Below, piece after piece: positions 8,046 through 14,890 of a stretch of DNA of 23,264 bases (its first letter is position 1; the number at the start of each line of letters is the position of its first letter). A program made the position numbers and the translations under genes. The stretch comes from Dehalococcoidia bacterium. Lineage in GTDB: Bacteria; Chloroflexota; Dehalococcoidia; GIF9; AB-539-J10. The DNA is taken from NCBI GenBank assembly GCA_003562555.1, contig PWUO01000265.1, positions 1-23,264 on the forward strand, read 5' to 3'. The notes beneath the pieces are model-generated. The model had not been told where the DNA came from. It saw only the letters and a program-made list of their open reading frames with translations, and did no database searches.

Positions 8046-8525
8046 TTATACTCTCCTGAAGAACGGATGTCGGCCGGTAATGCTCGCGCCTATCATCACG
8101 CTCTTCTCACCAATCTCGTCGGCTTCCTCGAACGTAAGGGCACCCGACGGGCATGACATCACGCACGCAGGCACCATCCCCTCAGCGACTCTCGCCGCAC
8201 AGAGATCACATTTCGATATGACATATGATTTAATATCGGGCTCAATGACCCCAAACGGACAGGCGACGACACACGAGCTGCAGCCAGTACAGAGCATGTT
8301 CATGCGTTTCACCGCGCCGGAGTCGAGCTTCTTGATCGCGTCCTGAGGACAGGCAGCCAGACACTGCGGATCCTCACAATGACGGCAAATGAACGGCAAG
8401 CGCACGTCTTCACGAAGCTCACCGTAACCGATGGTCGGTCTCTGGTCGCTGTGCGAGTAGTGGCACGCTGCGGAACAGGTCCGGCAGGCAACGCAGCGGT
8501 CTACATTCACGAACACTTTCTTCAT
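8046..8525 (-). CDS. HycB/HydN-like four-cluster ferredoxin subunit
   Basis: A 159-residue electron-transfer protein with 16 cysteines arranged as four [4Fe-4S] clusters: C11/C14/C17/C21, C47/C50/C55/C59, C79/C82/C85/C89 and C106/C109/C121/C125. This is the layout of HycB/HydN, which connects FdhF to the hydrogenase in formate hydrogenlyase. It lies directly after the molybdopterin-protein gene, with 2 nt between stop and ATG, and immediately before the membrane-arm genes, consistent with an electron-bridge role. The ATG at 8525 is preceded by AGGA. Confidence 0.93.
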   Translation of the reverse strand: MKKVFVNVDRCVACRTCSAACHYSHSDQRPTIGYGELREDVRLPFICRHCEDPQCLAACPQDAIKKLDSGAVKRMNMLCTGCSSCVVACPFGVIEPDIKSYVISKCDLCAARVAEGMVPACVMSCPSGALTFEEADEIGEKSVMIGASITGRHPFFRRV

Positions 8526-8527
8526 TG

Positions 8528-10288
8528 CTATTGTTTCCTGTACACACGCACAGTACCTGGTCCCGTGGAGAACCAGCCGTCATCGCCAGTCTGCCACGCG
8601 AACAAAGCGCGCACCTCGGGATCGTAGCCCGGCGCAGCCAATACGCCCTGTGCCAGTCTGTCCGTCACCCGCGCGCACAATTGAGCCTGTGCATCGCCAG
8701 CAGTAAGGATCACACTTTCGCCGTCGACAATGCCCCATGCCGTCGCATCCGCCGTGCTGATCTCGACAAACCCGGCCGGAAACATCTCGCCAGCCCATTT
8801 CATCCAGGAGGTGAAGCTGCCGGCACCGGAATGACCGGTGGCGGGAAGAGTGATCAGCACCAATTCCTCACCCATGCGTGAACGCATAGTACCCGTAACT
8901 GAGGCGAGACGCTCGATCAATCGGGCATCGGAGATCTCACACGATTGGACATCACGCGAACTTCCCGAGCTGCGCTCCGGCTGCGCGGGAGCCTTGCCAA
9001 GAGCCGACTCAAGCCGCATGACCACGTCGCCGAGTGCCAGGGTTCCCCACGACGGAGGTCCCACTGCAGCCCACTTCAGGGCCGTCCCATCAAAGAGAGT
9101 GCACGACCCGTCGGATTCAAGCCACGAAGAGCCGGCCAGCACAACGGCGGCCATTTGTTCGGATCCTCCTCTGAAGAGCGAGACCGATGCATAGAGATCG
9201 AGGGAACTCATCGCGCGACTGAGGCTCGACGAAGGAAATGCATCGAGGAGATCTGCGCCGAGACTCAACACCGCCCTGTACCTGCCTTCTTCAAGCTCCG
9301 AGATCAGTGTAGAGACAGGCTTCCAGTTGTTCCTGAGAACCACCTCCTGTGCTCCACGCACGTTCCCGCCAGATGGAAGGAGGACACAATCCTTGCGTTC
9401 ACCTGCTGCCCTGGCGAACTGGCAGGCAAGGCGGGCAATGAGAGCCACATCCGCCATGCCACGAACCGGAGGCGCCACAACAAGGGCCGCCTTGTCCGCG
9501 GTCACAAACGCGTTCGCCATACGAGCCACCAGATCCCTGGTCACACCTGTGGCGTCGAGAAGCATCTGTTCATCAACGGAGTCAAGCCACAACAAGGCAT
9601 CGCTTGCCACCTTGCCTGAAGCTTTCAATGCCTTCAAGAGGCACGCAAGAAGGAGCGCCTCCGTGCCGGGTCGATTCTGTACGTGCTCACTCGAATACCA
9701 CGCAGTGTTGCTTCTGCGAGGATCGACAACGAACAAACTGTTGCCTCGCGCCATGTACTTCGCGTCGATGATCTCCTTCGCGATCACTGGATGAGTGAAG
9801 AACACGTCACCAAACACGATGACACAATTTGATTCCTCAATAGCGGACACACCCGCGCTGGCACCGCTCAGCACAAGGGGCCAGTCCTGCGGCTCGAATG
9901 CGCACGACACCGCGTCAGTCCCCAGAGTGGCGGCAAGTCGGCCCACCGCCTCGATATCCTCAGTACTACGGGTCGGCTCGGTAACTATCGCAACCGCCCC
10001 CGGCCCGTGCTCATTTATCACGGACTGCAGTGCGGTAACCACCCGATTGATCGCCGTATCCCACGACGTCTCTCGAAGCATGCCCTCGCGATTCACGAGT
10101 GGCGTCGAAACTCGCTGCGGGTGATTCAGGAGCTCAGTGCCGTAGAGGCCACGCGCGCAGATCCTGGCGCCGAACGGCGTCTTCTCATCCGCACAGAACT
10201 CCGGACCGGTGACCGCCGTTCCCTTCACTCGGAACGCGATCTCGCAACCCAGAGGGCAGAACAGGCATGTTGATTGTCGTGTGTTCAT
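8528..10288 (-). CDS. Formate dehydrogenase-like molybdopterin oxidoreductase lacking the Cys/Sec ligand
   Basis: About 586 residues, counted from the ATG at 10288; a GTG at 10312 would add eight residues and overlap the upstream gene. The N-terminus has the [4Fe-4S] motif C8/C11/C15 and C44 of FdhF/NapA-type proteins. The molybdopterin dinucleotide domains follow: VVDPRR near 186, PSGGNVRGAQ, and a C-terminal domain with INPEDA-like ISTADATAWGIVDGESV. Aligning by eye to FDH CARxCHS, the segment reads SCAFEPQDW (C129 to W136). The catalytic Cys/Sec position is Pro133 and the Arg-x-x-His motif is missing. The reading frame has no internal TGA, so no selenocysteine is hidden. It may be a catalytically dead, NuoG-like wire subunit. 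Shorter than FdhF (about 715). Confidence 0.85.
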   Translation of the reverse strand: MNTRQSTCLFCPLGCEIAFRVKGTAVTGPEFCADEKTPFGARICARGLYGTELLNHPQRVSTPLVNREGMLRETSWDTAINRVVTALQSVINEHGPGAVAIVTEPTRSTEDIEAVGRLAATLGTDAVSCAFEPQDWPLVLSGASAGVSAIEESNCVIVFGDVFFTHPVIAKEIIDAKYMARGNSLFVVDPRRSNTAWYSSEHVQNRPGTEALLLACLLKALKASGKVASDALLWLDSVDEQMLLDATGVTRDLVARMANAFVTADKAALVVAPPVRGMADVALIARLACQFARAAGERKDCVLLPSGGNVRGAQEVVLRNNWKPVSTLISELEEGRYRAVLSLGADLLDAFPSSSLSRAMSSLDLYASVSLFRGGSEQMAAVVLAGSSWLESDGSCTLFDGTALKWAAVGPPSWGTLALGDVVMRLESALGKAPAQPERSSGSSRDVQSCEISDARLIERLASVTGTMRSRMGEELVLITLPATGHSGAGSFTSWMKWAGEMFPAGFVEISTADATAWGIVDGESVILTAGDAQAQLCARVTDRLAQGVLAAPGYDPEVRALFAWQTGDDGWFSTGPGTVRVYRKQ

Positions 10289-10302
10289 GAGACTATACGA
10301 AT

Positions 10303-11127
10303 CTAGGTCCACGCGTCAGGGAACTCACTGATCTGGTCATACGTGAACACCGGACCATCTTTGCACACATAGTAGGTGCCGATACGGCAATGGCCGCACA
10401 TGCCCATGCCGCAACTCATGTTCTTCTCCATGGAAAAATACATGTGCTCGGGCTTGAACCCCATCTTCAACAGAAGGGGCACCATGAATCGGAGCATGAT
10501 TGGCGGGCCGCAGCCCACCGCTACGGCGTTCGGAACATCGGCGATGTCCTCCGGCTTCATGATAGACGTCACTACTCCCACATTGTGACGCCAGGATGAA
10601 TCAGCAACATCCACGGTATAGACCACATCGATCTTGGGATCCGTCTCCCAGGAGAGACACAGATCCTTATACATTCGTAGTTCAGGATTGCGCGCGCCGT
10701 AGCGGAGTACGATGCGCTTGTACTGATCCGCCTCATGCAGCAGCGCCAGCAGCACCGCGCGCATTGGCGCCATGCCCACGCCACCACCAACCACGTACAC
10801 CTCTCGCCCCTTGAAGTAATCCATCGGGTACTGATTACCGAACGGACCGCGGACGAGGGCTGTATCGCCAGGGCGAGCGTTGTGCAACGCGGTGGTGTTC
10901 TTTCCGCGAGGCTGAATCTGTACGCTCACCTCAAGCTGGTCACGGTCAAAGCATGAAGACGAGACGCCGAACGGCGACTCACCGACACCCGGCATGCCCA
11001 CCATCACGAACTGGCCCGGATCGAACACCAGCGGCTCACTCGGCTTGAGGATGTAGGTCTTGATAGCCGAATTCTCGTCGATGACATCGAGAATCTTCGC
11101 CTCGATAGGCGCATACGGGTTAATCAC
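10303..11127 (-). CDS. Sulfhydrogenase gamma-like FAD/NAD(P)-binding [2Fe-2S] subunit
   Basis: A 274-residue ferredoxin-NADP reductase-fold protein resembling HydG of archaeal sulfhydrogenase, AsrB and PyrK. It is expected to exchange electrons between NAD(P)H and Fe-S clusters. The FAD domain (residues 1-105) includes SPFGVSS. The nucleotide-binding domain begins at GGGVGMAP (114-121) and contains GCGPPIM. C239, C244, C247 and C255 form a PyrK-type [2Fe-2S] site followed by KDGPVF. I favour the GTG at 11127, which has GGAGGAG upstream and an 8-nt overlap with the beta-like gene. An ATG at 11148 is possible and adds seven residues. The nearest physiological partner is the beta-like subunit encoded just upstream. 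Confidence 0.9.
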   Translation of the reverse strand: MINPYAPIEAKILDVIDENSAIKTYILKPSEPLVFDPGQFVMVGMPGVGESPFGVSSSCFDRDQLEVSVQIQPRGKNTTALHNARPGDTALVRGPFGNQYPMDYFKGREVYVVGGGVGMAPMRAVLLALLHEADQYKRIVLRYGARNPELRMYKDLCLSWETDPKIDVVYTVDVADSSWRHNVGVVTSIMKPEDIADVPNAVAVGCGPPIMLRFMVPLLLKMGFKPEHMYFSMEKNMSCGMGMCGHCRIGTYYVCKDGPVFTYDQISEFPDAWT

Positions 11128-12154
11128 TTCGGCTCTCCTCCAGATCATGAAGAACCTGCCGCATGTCTATCTTGGCGAGACACGCTTCGATGCAGCGTCC
11201 GCACCCCGTGCACGCGATCATGTCGAACTTGGCCGGGTAGAACTCGAACTTCTTGACATACTTGTTCTTGAACCGGTCGTTGCCAGTGGCCCGAGCCGTA
11301 TGTCCACCGCCGCAGCGCGTGTAGCTGCGCCAGTAACAGAAGTCCCACACTCGAATACGTTCATTACTGTCGCCTGCGCGCTGGTCATACAGGACGAAGC
11401 AGTGACACGTCGGACAAATGGCCAAACAGGCAGCATCTTCCCGACACCTGCCGACGTACTTGTTCCACGCTGGCGACTCAAATCCCTCGGCAACAAGTTG
11501 GATGAACGGGCGCCTGGTCTCAAACTCGCGGTTCTGCAGCGCAACAGCTTCACGAGTAGCCTGACGGTTGTGGTCGCGCTCGGCAACCTGCTCATCCGTC
11601 GCATCGCTGACGGTGATCCCCTCCACCTTGAGCGCATCTTCGCCCTTGGGGGTACCCACTTCGACGACAAGCCCGCCAGAGACCTGGGCGACCGCAAGGT
11701 CATAGCACGCCTCGGGATAGGGATTCATGTCGAGAAGCGTGCAGAAACAGGTCGGGGCAGGATCAGAACAGTCCGCTCCTATCACCAGTGCCTTCTCACG
11801 CCGTGAAACCCAGAACGGATCGCGGGGCTCGGACCCTGCAAACGTCCTGTCGAGACAATCGAGCGAGCGCAGATCACAGTTCTTGGCCCCGAGGAGAACG
11901 AAGCTCGGTTCGTCATCTACGAATGAGGTGTCACCCGGGTAGGTTGCAACGATCTCGCGAATACGAAAGTAGAACGACTTTACCGGCTCAACCGCGCGAA
12001 TACCGTCGAGTTCAGGCGAGAATGCTTTCTCAGGGGACAACTGAACCCAGTGCCGCTGCCCCGCCTTGACAACAGGCGCGTAGACCGGCCTCGCGTTGGA
12101 CCAGACTTGTATGAGGCGCTCGAAATCAGATGACGAGATGAAGTATGGTGCCAT
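11120..12154 (-). CDS. Sulfhydrogenase beta/AsrA-like 4Fe-4S protein
   Basis: A 344-residue protein of the HydB (sulfhydrogenase beta)/anaerobic sulfite reductase A family, which passes electrons between a HydG-type flavoprotein and the rest of an enzyme. Two C-terminal cysteine clusters are visible: C237/C243/C247/C250 (with C252 next), and C315/C318/C321/C325 in IACTGCGRCIEAC. The LLGAKNCDLRSLDCLD motif near residue 90 is typical of the family. The start is ATG at 12154, with AGGT ahead. A GTG at 12205 would add 17 residues and has no ribosome-binding site. It is the first gene of the operon, about 106 nt after the predicted transcription start. AsrA alone is unlikely because no AsrC is present. 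Confidence 0.9.
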   Translation of the reverse strand: MAPYFISSSDFERLIQVWSNARPVYAPVVKAGQRHWVQLSPEKAFSPELDGIRAVEPVKSFYFRIREIVATYPGDTSFVDDEPSFVLLGAKNCDLRSLDCLDRTFAGSEPRDPFWVSRREKALVIGADCSDPAPTCFCTLLDMNPYPEACYDLAVAQVSGGLVVEVGTPKGEDALKVEGITVSDATDEQVAERDHNRQATREAVALQNREFETRRPFIQLVAEGFESPAWNKYVGRCREDAACLAICPTCHCFVLYDQRAGDSNERIRVWDFCYWRSYTRCGGGHTARATGNDRFKNKYVKKFEFYPAKFDMIACTGCGRCIEACLAKIDMRQVLHDLEESRSD

Positions 12155-12179
12155 AAGTACCTGTCGCTTTAGGCAGGCG

Positions 12180-12197
12180 CTTTCGACAAAACGAAAG
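12180..12197 (-). promoter_or_regulatory. Small hairpin in the leader of the hydrogenase operon
   Basis: Perfect 6-bp inverted repeat CTTTCG/CGAAAG (12180-12185 and 12192-12197) around a six-base loop, about 25 nt before the first ATG. It has no T-run, so it is not a standard terminator. A role in translation or mRNA stability is possible but unproven. Confidence 0.35.
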
Positions 12198-12266
12198 GCA
12201 GACACGTGGTGACGGAAAGTTCACGTCGATACTAACCGACCCGTAGTACGCTGCCATCAATGTGCC

Positions 12267-12296
12267 ATTATAGTTGGGCCCCAAAATACATGTCAA
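12267..12296 (-). promoter_or_regulatory. Consensus promoter of the hydrogenase operon
   Basis: Minus strand: -35 TTGACA at 12296-12291, 18-nt spacer, -10 TATAAT at 12272-12267. Both hexamers match the sigma-70/A consensus exactly. The predicted start near 12260 leaves a leader of about 106 nt. The spacer contains TTGGG-C-CCCAA (12274-12284), a near-perfect palindrome that could be an operator. Confidence 0.85.
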
Positions 12297-12301
12297 TGCA
12301 T

Positions 12302-12314
12302 AGTATACGATACT
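12302..12314. promoter_or_regulatory. Palindrome upstream of the hydrogenase -35 box
   Basis: AGTAT-ACG-ATACT, a 5-bp inverted repeat with a 3-nt centre, ends 6 bp upstream of the -35 element. The position suits an activator, but the short arms could arise by chance. Confidence 0.3.
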
Positions 12315-12361
12315 GGACTGTCAGCAGCAGATGGCATGAATGACACGCCGGATCCGCGCCT

Positions 12362-12691
12362 TCAGGAGCGGAAGGTCACCTGGATGTCCTGGTCTTCGGA
12401 CTTCAGGAGGTCTTCGATCTCCCGCTGAGCAGTCTCGTCGATAATCGGTTCAACATTCGAGATGGGCTGGCCCGAATCGGTGTGGGAGGACTTCCAGTCC
12501 GTCACGTACCCGAGCACGGTGGCATAATGAAAGACGCGGTCGCCGCAGCAGACCGTATCGATCACCGCATCGGTGACGAGGAAGAGCACATCCCGCCCAC
12601 GGTGACCTATGGTTCGTTCCTCCCACTGTGCCTTGACACCGTGACCGTTATGCTGATCAGCCCCCTCAGGAAGATGCACGTAGTGCGTCAT
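12362..12691 (-). CDS. Unrecognised 109-residue protein next to the hydrogenase operon
   Basis: I do not recognise a named family. The protein is soluble, with no signal peptide or membrane segment. A central hydrophobic strand region (DVLFLVTDAVID) is followed by a vicinal cysteine pair, C48-C49, in VCCGD. The conserved-looking segments GYVTDWKS and SNVEPIIDE follow, then an acidic C-terminus. The ATG at 12691 has AGGAG 7 nt upstream; the upstream ATG at 12697 is too close to that site. It lies 79 nt after the cNMP-fold gene and ahead of the hydrogenase promoter, on the same strand, so it is probably co-transcribed with the former. The Cys pair could bind metal or undergo redox chemistry, but this is speculation. 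Confidence 0.8.
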   Translation of the reverse strand: MTHYVHLPEGADQHNGHGVKAQWEERTIGHRGRDVLFLVTDAVIDTVCCGDRVFHYATVLGYVTDWKSSHTDSGQPISNVEPIIDETAQREIEDLLKSEDQDIQVTFRS

Positions 12692-12770
12692 GACCATACT
12701 CCTGCATCTTGCGAACACGACCGCCTACCCATATGGAGGTGCCCGCTCACAGAGTGCGCAACCCGTCGGA

Positions 12771-13229
12771 CTACTTGCTGTGGAGCAACATGAACATCTG
12801 TTGCCGTGTTGCGACCAACTGATCCGCAGCTATACGGACGACTCTCTCCATGACACGGGCGCATATATCAGGATGAGTCTCGCACAGTTTGCGCATCATC
12901 TCGCCGTCCAGGACCACCAGATGCGAATCGGCCATGGCCTTGGCGGTGGTGGTGTAACGGTACGGCGGCACCAGGGCCTCCCATCCGAACACTTCGTTGC
13001 GGCGCAGCGAAGAGACCTGCAGATGGGTTCCGGGGACCGCTTCAATGTCGAGGTTCACCCTGCCGGAATCGACGATATACATCTGGGTGCTCTCGGCATT
13101 CTCGGTGAAGATCACCTCTCCCTCAGGATACTCCTGAACTCTGACGACACTGTTCCGGATCATCTCCAGTTCTTCGTCGCTTATGCCCTGGAAGATCCCC
13201 ACTTCTTTGAGACGTTCGCTGCTAACCAT
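12771..13229 (-). CDS. Stand-alone cyclic nucleotide-binding-fold (Crp-like sensor) protein without DNA-binding domain
   Basis: A 152-residue protein made of one cNMP-binding beta-roll (about residues 10-110) and the following C-helix. It stops before any helix-turn-helix, so it cannot be a Crp-type regulator by itself. The ligand-pocket segment reads FGWEALVPPYRYTTTAKA (81-98). Trp83 stands where cAMP-binding Crp proteins have Glu (FGE), while Arg91 is kept, so cAMP binding is doubtful. The ATG at 13229 has AGGAGG 8 nt upstream. Longer readings lack such a site and run back towards the FTR-like gene. It lies 26 nt after the FTR-like gene. It may sense a ligand or redox state and act through a partner protein. 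Confidence 0.85.
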   Translation of the reverse strand: MVSSERLKEVGIFQGISDEELEMIRNSVVRVQEYPEGEVIFTENAESTQMYIVDSGRVNLDIEAVPGTHLQVSSLRRNEVFGWEALVPPYRYTTTAKAMADSHLVVLDGEMMRKLCETHPDICARVMERVVRIAADQLVATRQQMFMLLHSK

Positions 13230-13255
13230 GGCACCTACCTCCTGAACACGTATGA

Positions 13256-13537
13256 CTACGACTTGCTCCGTTCTGTCTTTAACATAGACAGCCTGATCGG
13301 GTCGATGAGAATACCACATTCACAACGCCCCCATCTCTCAATATCAGTCAGCGCCTCATCACAGGGACACGCCACGCGGTTAATCACACACGGGCAGTGT
13401 CCCAGGCTCACGAATCGGGTTGCATGCGCACCGACACAGTCAGGATTCGGCAACATAAGTCCGTGCGCTTTCGCAAACTCATCGAGTTCGCGTGTGATTT
13501 CAGCCGGGTCTCTTTTCGTTCTATCCACAAGACACAT
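13256..13537 (-). CDS. Ferredoxin-thioredoxin reductase catalytic-subunit-like protein
   Basis: A small 93-residue protein with the hallmark cysteine pattern of the FTR beta subunit: C48-P-C50, C57-P-C59 and C72-E-C74, plus an extra C34. The preceding LPNPD resembles the NPD motif before the FTR active site. In FTR four of these cysteines hold a [4Fe-4S] cluster and two form the redox disulfide that reduces thioredoxin. Spacing here is CPC-X6-CPC-X12-CxC. The first gap is much shorter than in plant-type enzymes (X16). No thioredoxin or FTR alpha gene is nearby, so the partner is unknown. The ATG at 13537 lacks a strong Shine-Dalgarno and the start is uncertain. It is the first gene of a three-gene group. 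Confidence 0.75.
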   Translation of the reverse strand: MCLVDRTKRDPAEITRELDEFAKAHGLMLPNPDCVGAHATRFVSLGHCPCVINRVACPCDEALTDIERWGRCECGILIDPIRLSMLKTERSKS

Positions 13538-13572
13538 CTTCGCGGCGGGACGGCCTTCCGGGCACTCCGAAC

Positions 13573-13602
13573 ATTATCCCACTTCGGAACACCGATATGC
13601 TA
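13573..13602 (-). promoter_or_regulatory. Extended -10 promoter for the FTR-like/cNMP-fold/109-residue gene group
   Basis: Minus strand: -10 GATAAT at 13578-13573, preceded by TG-G (extended -10). A weak -35 TTAGCA lies about 19 nt upstream. The predicted start near 13566 is about 29 nt before the FTR-like ATG. No other coding feature was found in 13538-13822, which holds this promoter and the divergent secG promoter. Confidence 0.45.
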
Positions 13603-13698
13603 ACAGCATCGACCGCAAAGGCGAAGACGCACTGGCGAATTTCGGGCGTGTGCGCTTGCGAGTAGTCCTGCTGCCGCCTTCCACCCTTGCTACATACC

Positions 13699-13707
13699 TG
13701 CTATACT
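13699..13707 (+). promoter_or_regulatory. Extended -10 promoter for secG
   Basis: TGC-TATACT, an extended -10 element, with no good -35 at the usual spacing. It would give a leader of about 109 nt before the secG GTG at 13823. It is divergent from the FTR-like gene promoter. Confidence 0.5.
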
Positions 13708-13822
13708 ACACCGTCGGCGAGGCTGCGGGTTCGTCGGTATACGTGGAGCGGGGATCGCGCCGAACCGCCGGGTCGCATCGCTCATGTGACTGCGGCATAC
13801 GATTACTCAGGGAGGAGCGAGC

Positions 13823-14041
13823 GTGCCCATTTATCTAGCTGTAGGCCAGATGCTGATTGCGGTTGCCCTCATTGCGGTCGTCCTTATGCAAGTGAAGGGA
13901 GGCGGCCTCGGGGGCATTTTCGGGCAGCCCGATGGCGTGTACCGCACAAGGCGCGGCATCGAGAAAACGCTCTTTCGCCTGACCATCACCCTTGCAGTAG
14001 TCTTCGTACTCATGGCGATGCTCACTGTTGCGACGGCATAG
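13823..14041 (+). CDS. secG: Preprotein translocase subunit SecG
   Basis: A 72-residue protein with two membrane helices (about 6-25 and 49-70). The loop between them is rich in glycine (KGGGLGGIFG) and is characteristic of SecG, the accessory subunit of SecYEG that stimulates protein export. Length is typical. The start is GTG at 13823 with GGGAGGAG upstream at about 7 nt. It is followed 7 nt later by the SAM hydroxide adenosyltransferase gene and probably shares its transcript. Confidence 0.93.
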   Translation: MPIYLAVGQMLIAVALIAVVLMQVKGGGLGGIFGQPDGVYRTRRGIEKTLFRLTITLAVVFVLMAMLTVATA

Positions 14042-14048
14042 CCCTGCC

Positions 14049-14885
14049 ATGGCTCCGCCAATCACCCTGCTGACCGACTTCGGGATTGAAGATGCTTACG
14101 CGGCAGTCATGAAGGGAGTGATCCTGACGCGGGATCCTCGGGCGACAGTGGTCGACATCACCCATGCCATAGAACCCCAGAATATCCGCCACGGTGCGTT
14201 CGTGCTCGGGAGCGCGTATCGCTACTTCCCCAAGAACACTATTCATGTAGCCGTTGTCGACCCCGGAGTAGGGAGTGATCGACGCGGCATCATCCTGAAG
14301 GTGCCGGGAGCGCTCTTCGTGGCACCGGACAACGGACTGCTCACGTATGTGATTGATCAACTCGACCTGAATGAGGATCTCGTTCCCGAGACGGGCTTCG
14401 AAGCGACGATGATTCGGCTGAAACGGGGGATCGAGGCCGTGTCCATCACCGACCCGCGCTTCTGGAGAACGCCAGTGAGTCCGACGTTTCACGGCCGCGA
14501 CGTCTTCGCACCAGTGGCTGCAGGTTTATCGCTCGGGCTGTCACCCTACGAGTTCGGCGAGAAGACGGACGTTCTCACCGTCCTCCCTATCTCCAAGCCT
14601 CAGAAGATTGGATTGGGGGAGACGCTCGGACACGTCATGCATATCGACCACTTCGGAAATCTGGTGACCGACATCCGAAGCTCAGACCTGCCTCCCGGCC
14701 CGGTCGAAGTATGCATCGCCGGCTACCGCATCGACGGCATATCACAGAACTACCTCGGACCAAGCGAACTGCTGGCGATGATCGGCAGTAGCGGCTACCT
14801 GGAGATCTCGGTTCGCAACGGAAGTGCGGCCAGACGCCTCGAAGCCATGGTCGGTGATGAGGTCTCTGTACTCGCCGTGTCCTGA
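14049..14885 (+). CDS. SAM hydroxide adenosyltransferase (DUF62 family)
   Basis: A 278-residue protein of the fluorinase/chlorinase superfamily. Most bacterial members split S-adenosylmethionine with water into adenosine and methionine. Family marks are LLTDFG at the N-terminus, VVDITH, VVDPGVGSDRRG and APDNG in the SAM site, FHGRDVFAP, then HIDHFGNLVTDI in the C-terminal domain. The Asp-Arg-His set of the hydrolase form is visible, so hydrolysis is more likely than halogenation. The ATG at 14049 gives MAPPITLLTDFG; a TTG at 14028 overlaps secG and is unlikely. No strong Shine-Dalgarno is seen, so translation may be coupled to secG. It converges with the TSUP gene with only 5 nt between the two stops. 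Confidence 0.9.
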   Translation: MAPPITLLTDFGIEDAYAAVMKGVILTRDPRATVVDITHAIEPQNIRHGAFVLGSAYRYFPKNTIHVAVVDPGVGSDRRGIILKVPGALFVAPDNGLLTYVIDQLDLNEDLVPETGFEATMIRLKRGIEAVSITDPRFWRTPVSPTFHGRDVFAPVAAGLSLGLSPYEFGEKTDVLTVLPISKPQKIGLGETLGHVMHIDHFGNLVTDIRSSDLPPGPVEVCIAGYRIDGISQNYLGPSELLAMIGSSGYLEISVRNGSAARRLEAMVGDEVSVLAVS

Positions 14886-14890
14886 CTGTC

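Noticed and set aside
8528..10288. Hidden selenocysteine (in-frame TGA) in the FDH-like gene
   Set aside because: The frame is open throughout with no TGA, and the expected position is a CCG proline codon.
206..12154. A standard complex I (nuo) operon
   Set aside because: The large subunit has both [NiFe] cysteine pairs, the small subunit has hydrogenase-type CxxC spacing, and no NuoE or NuoF is present.
12690..13838. A 382-codon open frame on the plus strand across the cNMP-fold and FTR-like genes and the secG promoter region
   Set aside because: It is antisense to two genes with clear motifs, has no ribosome-binding site or recognisable domain, and is explained by GC-rich codon shadowing.
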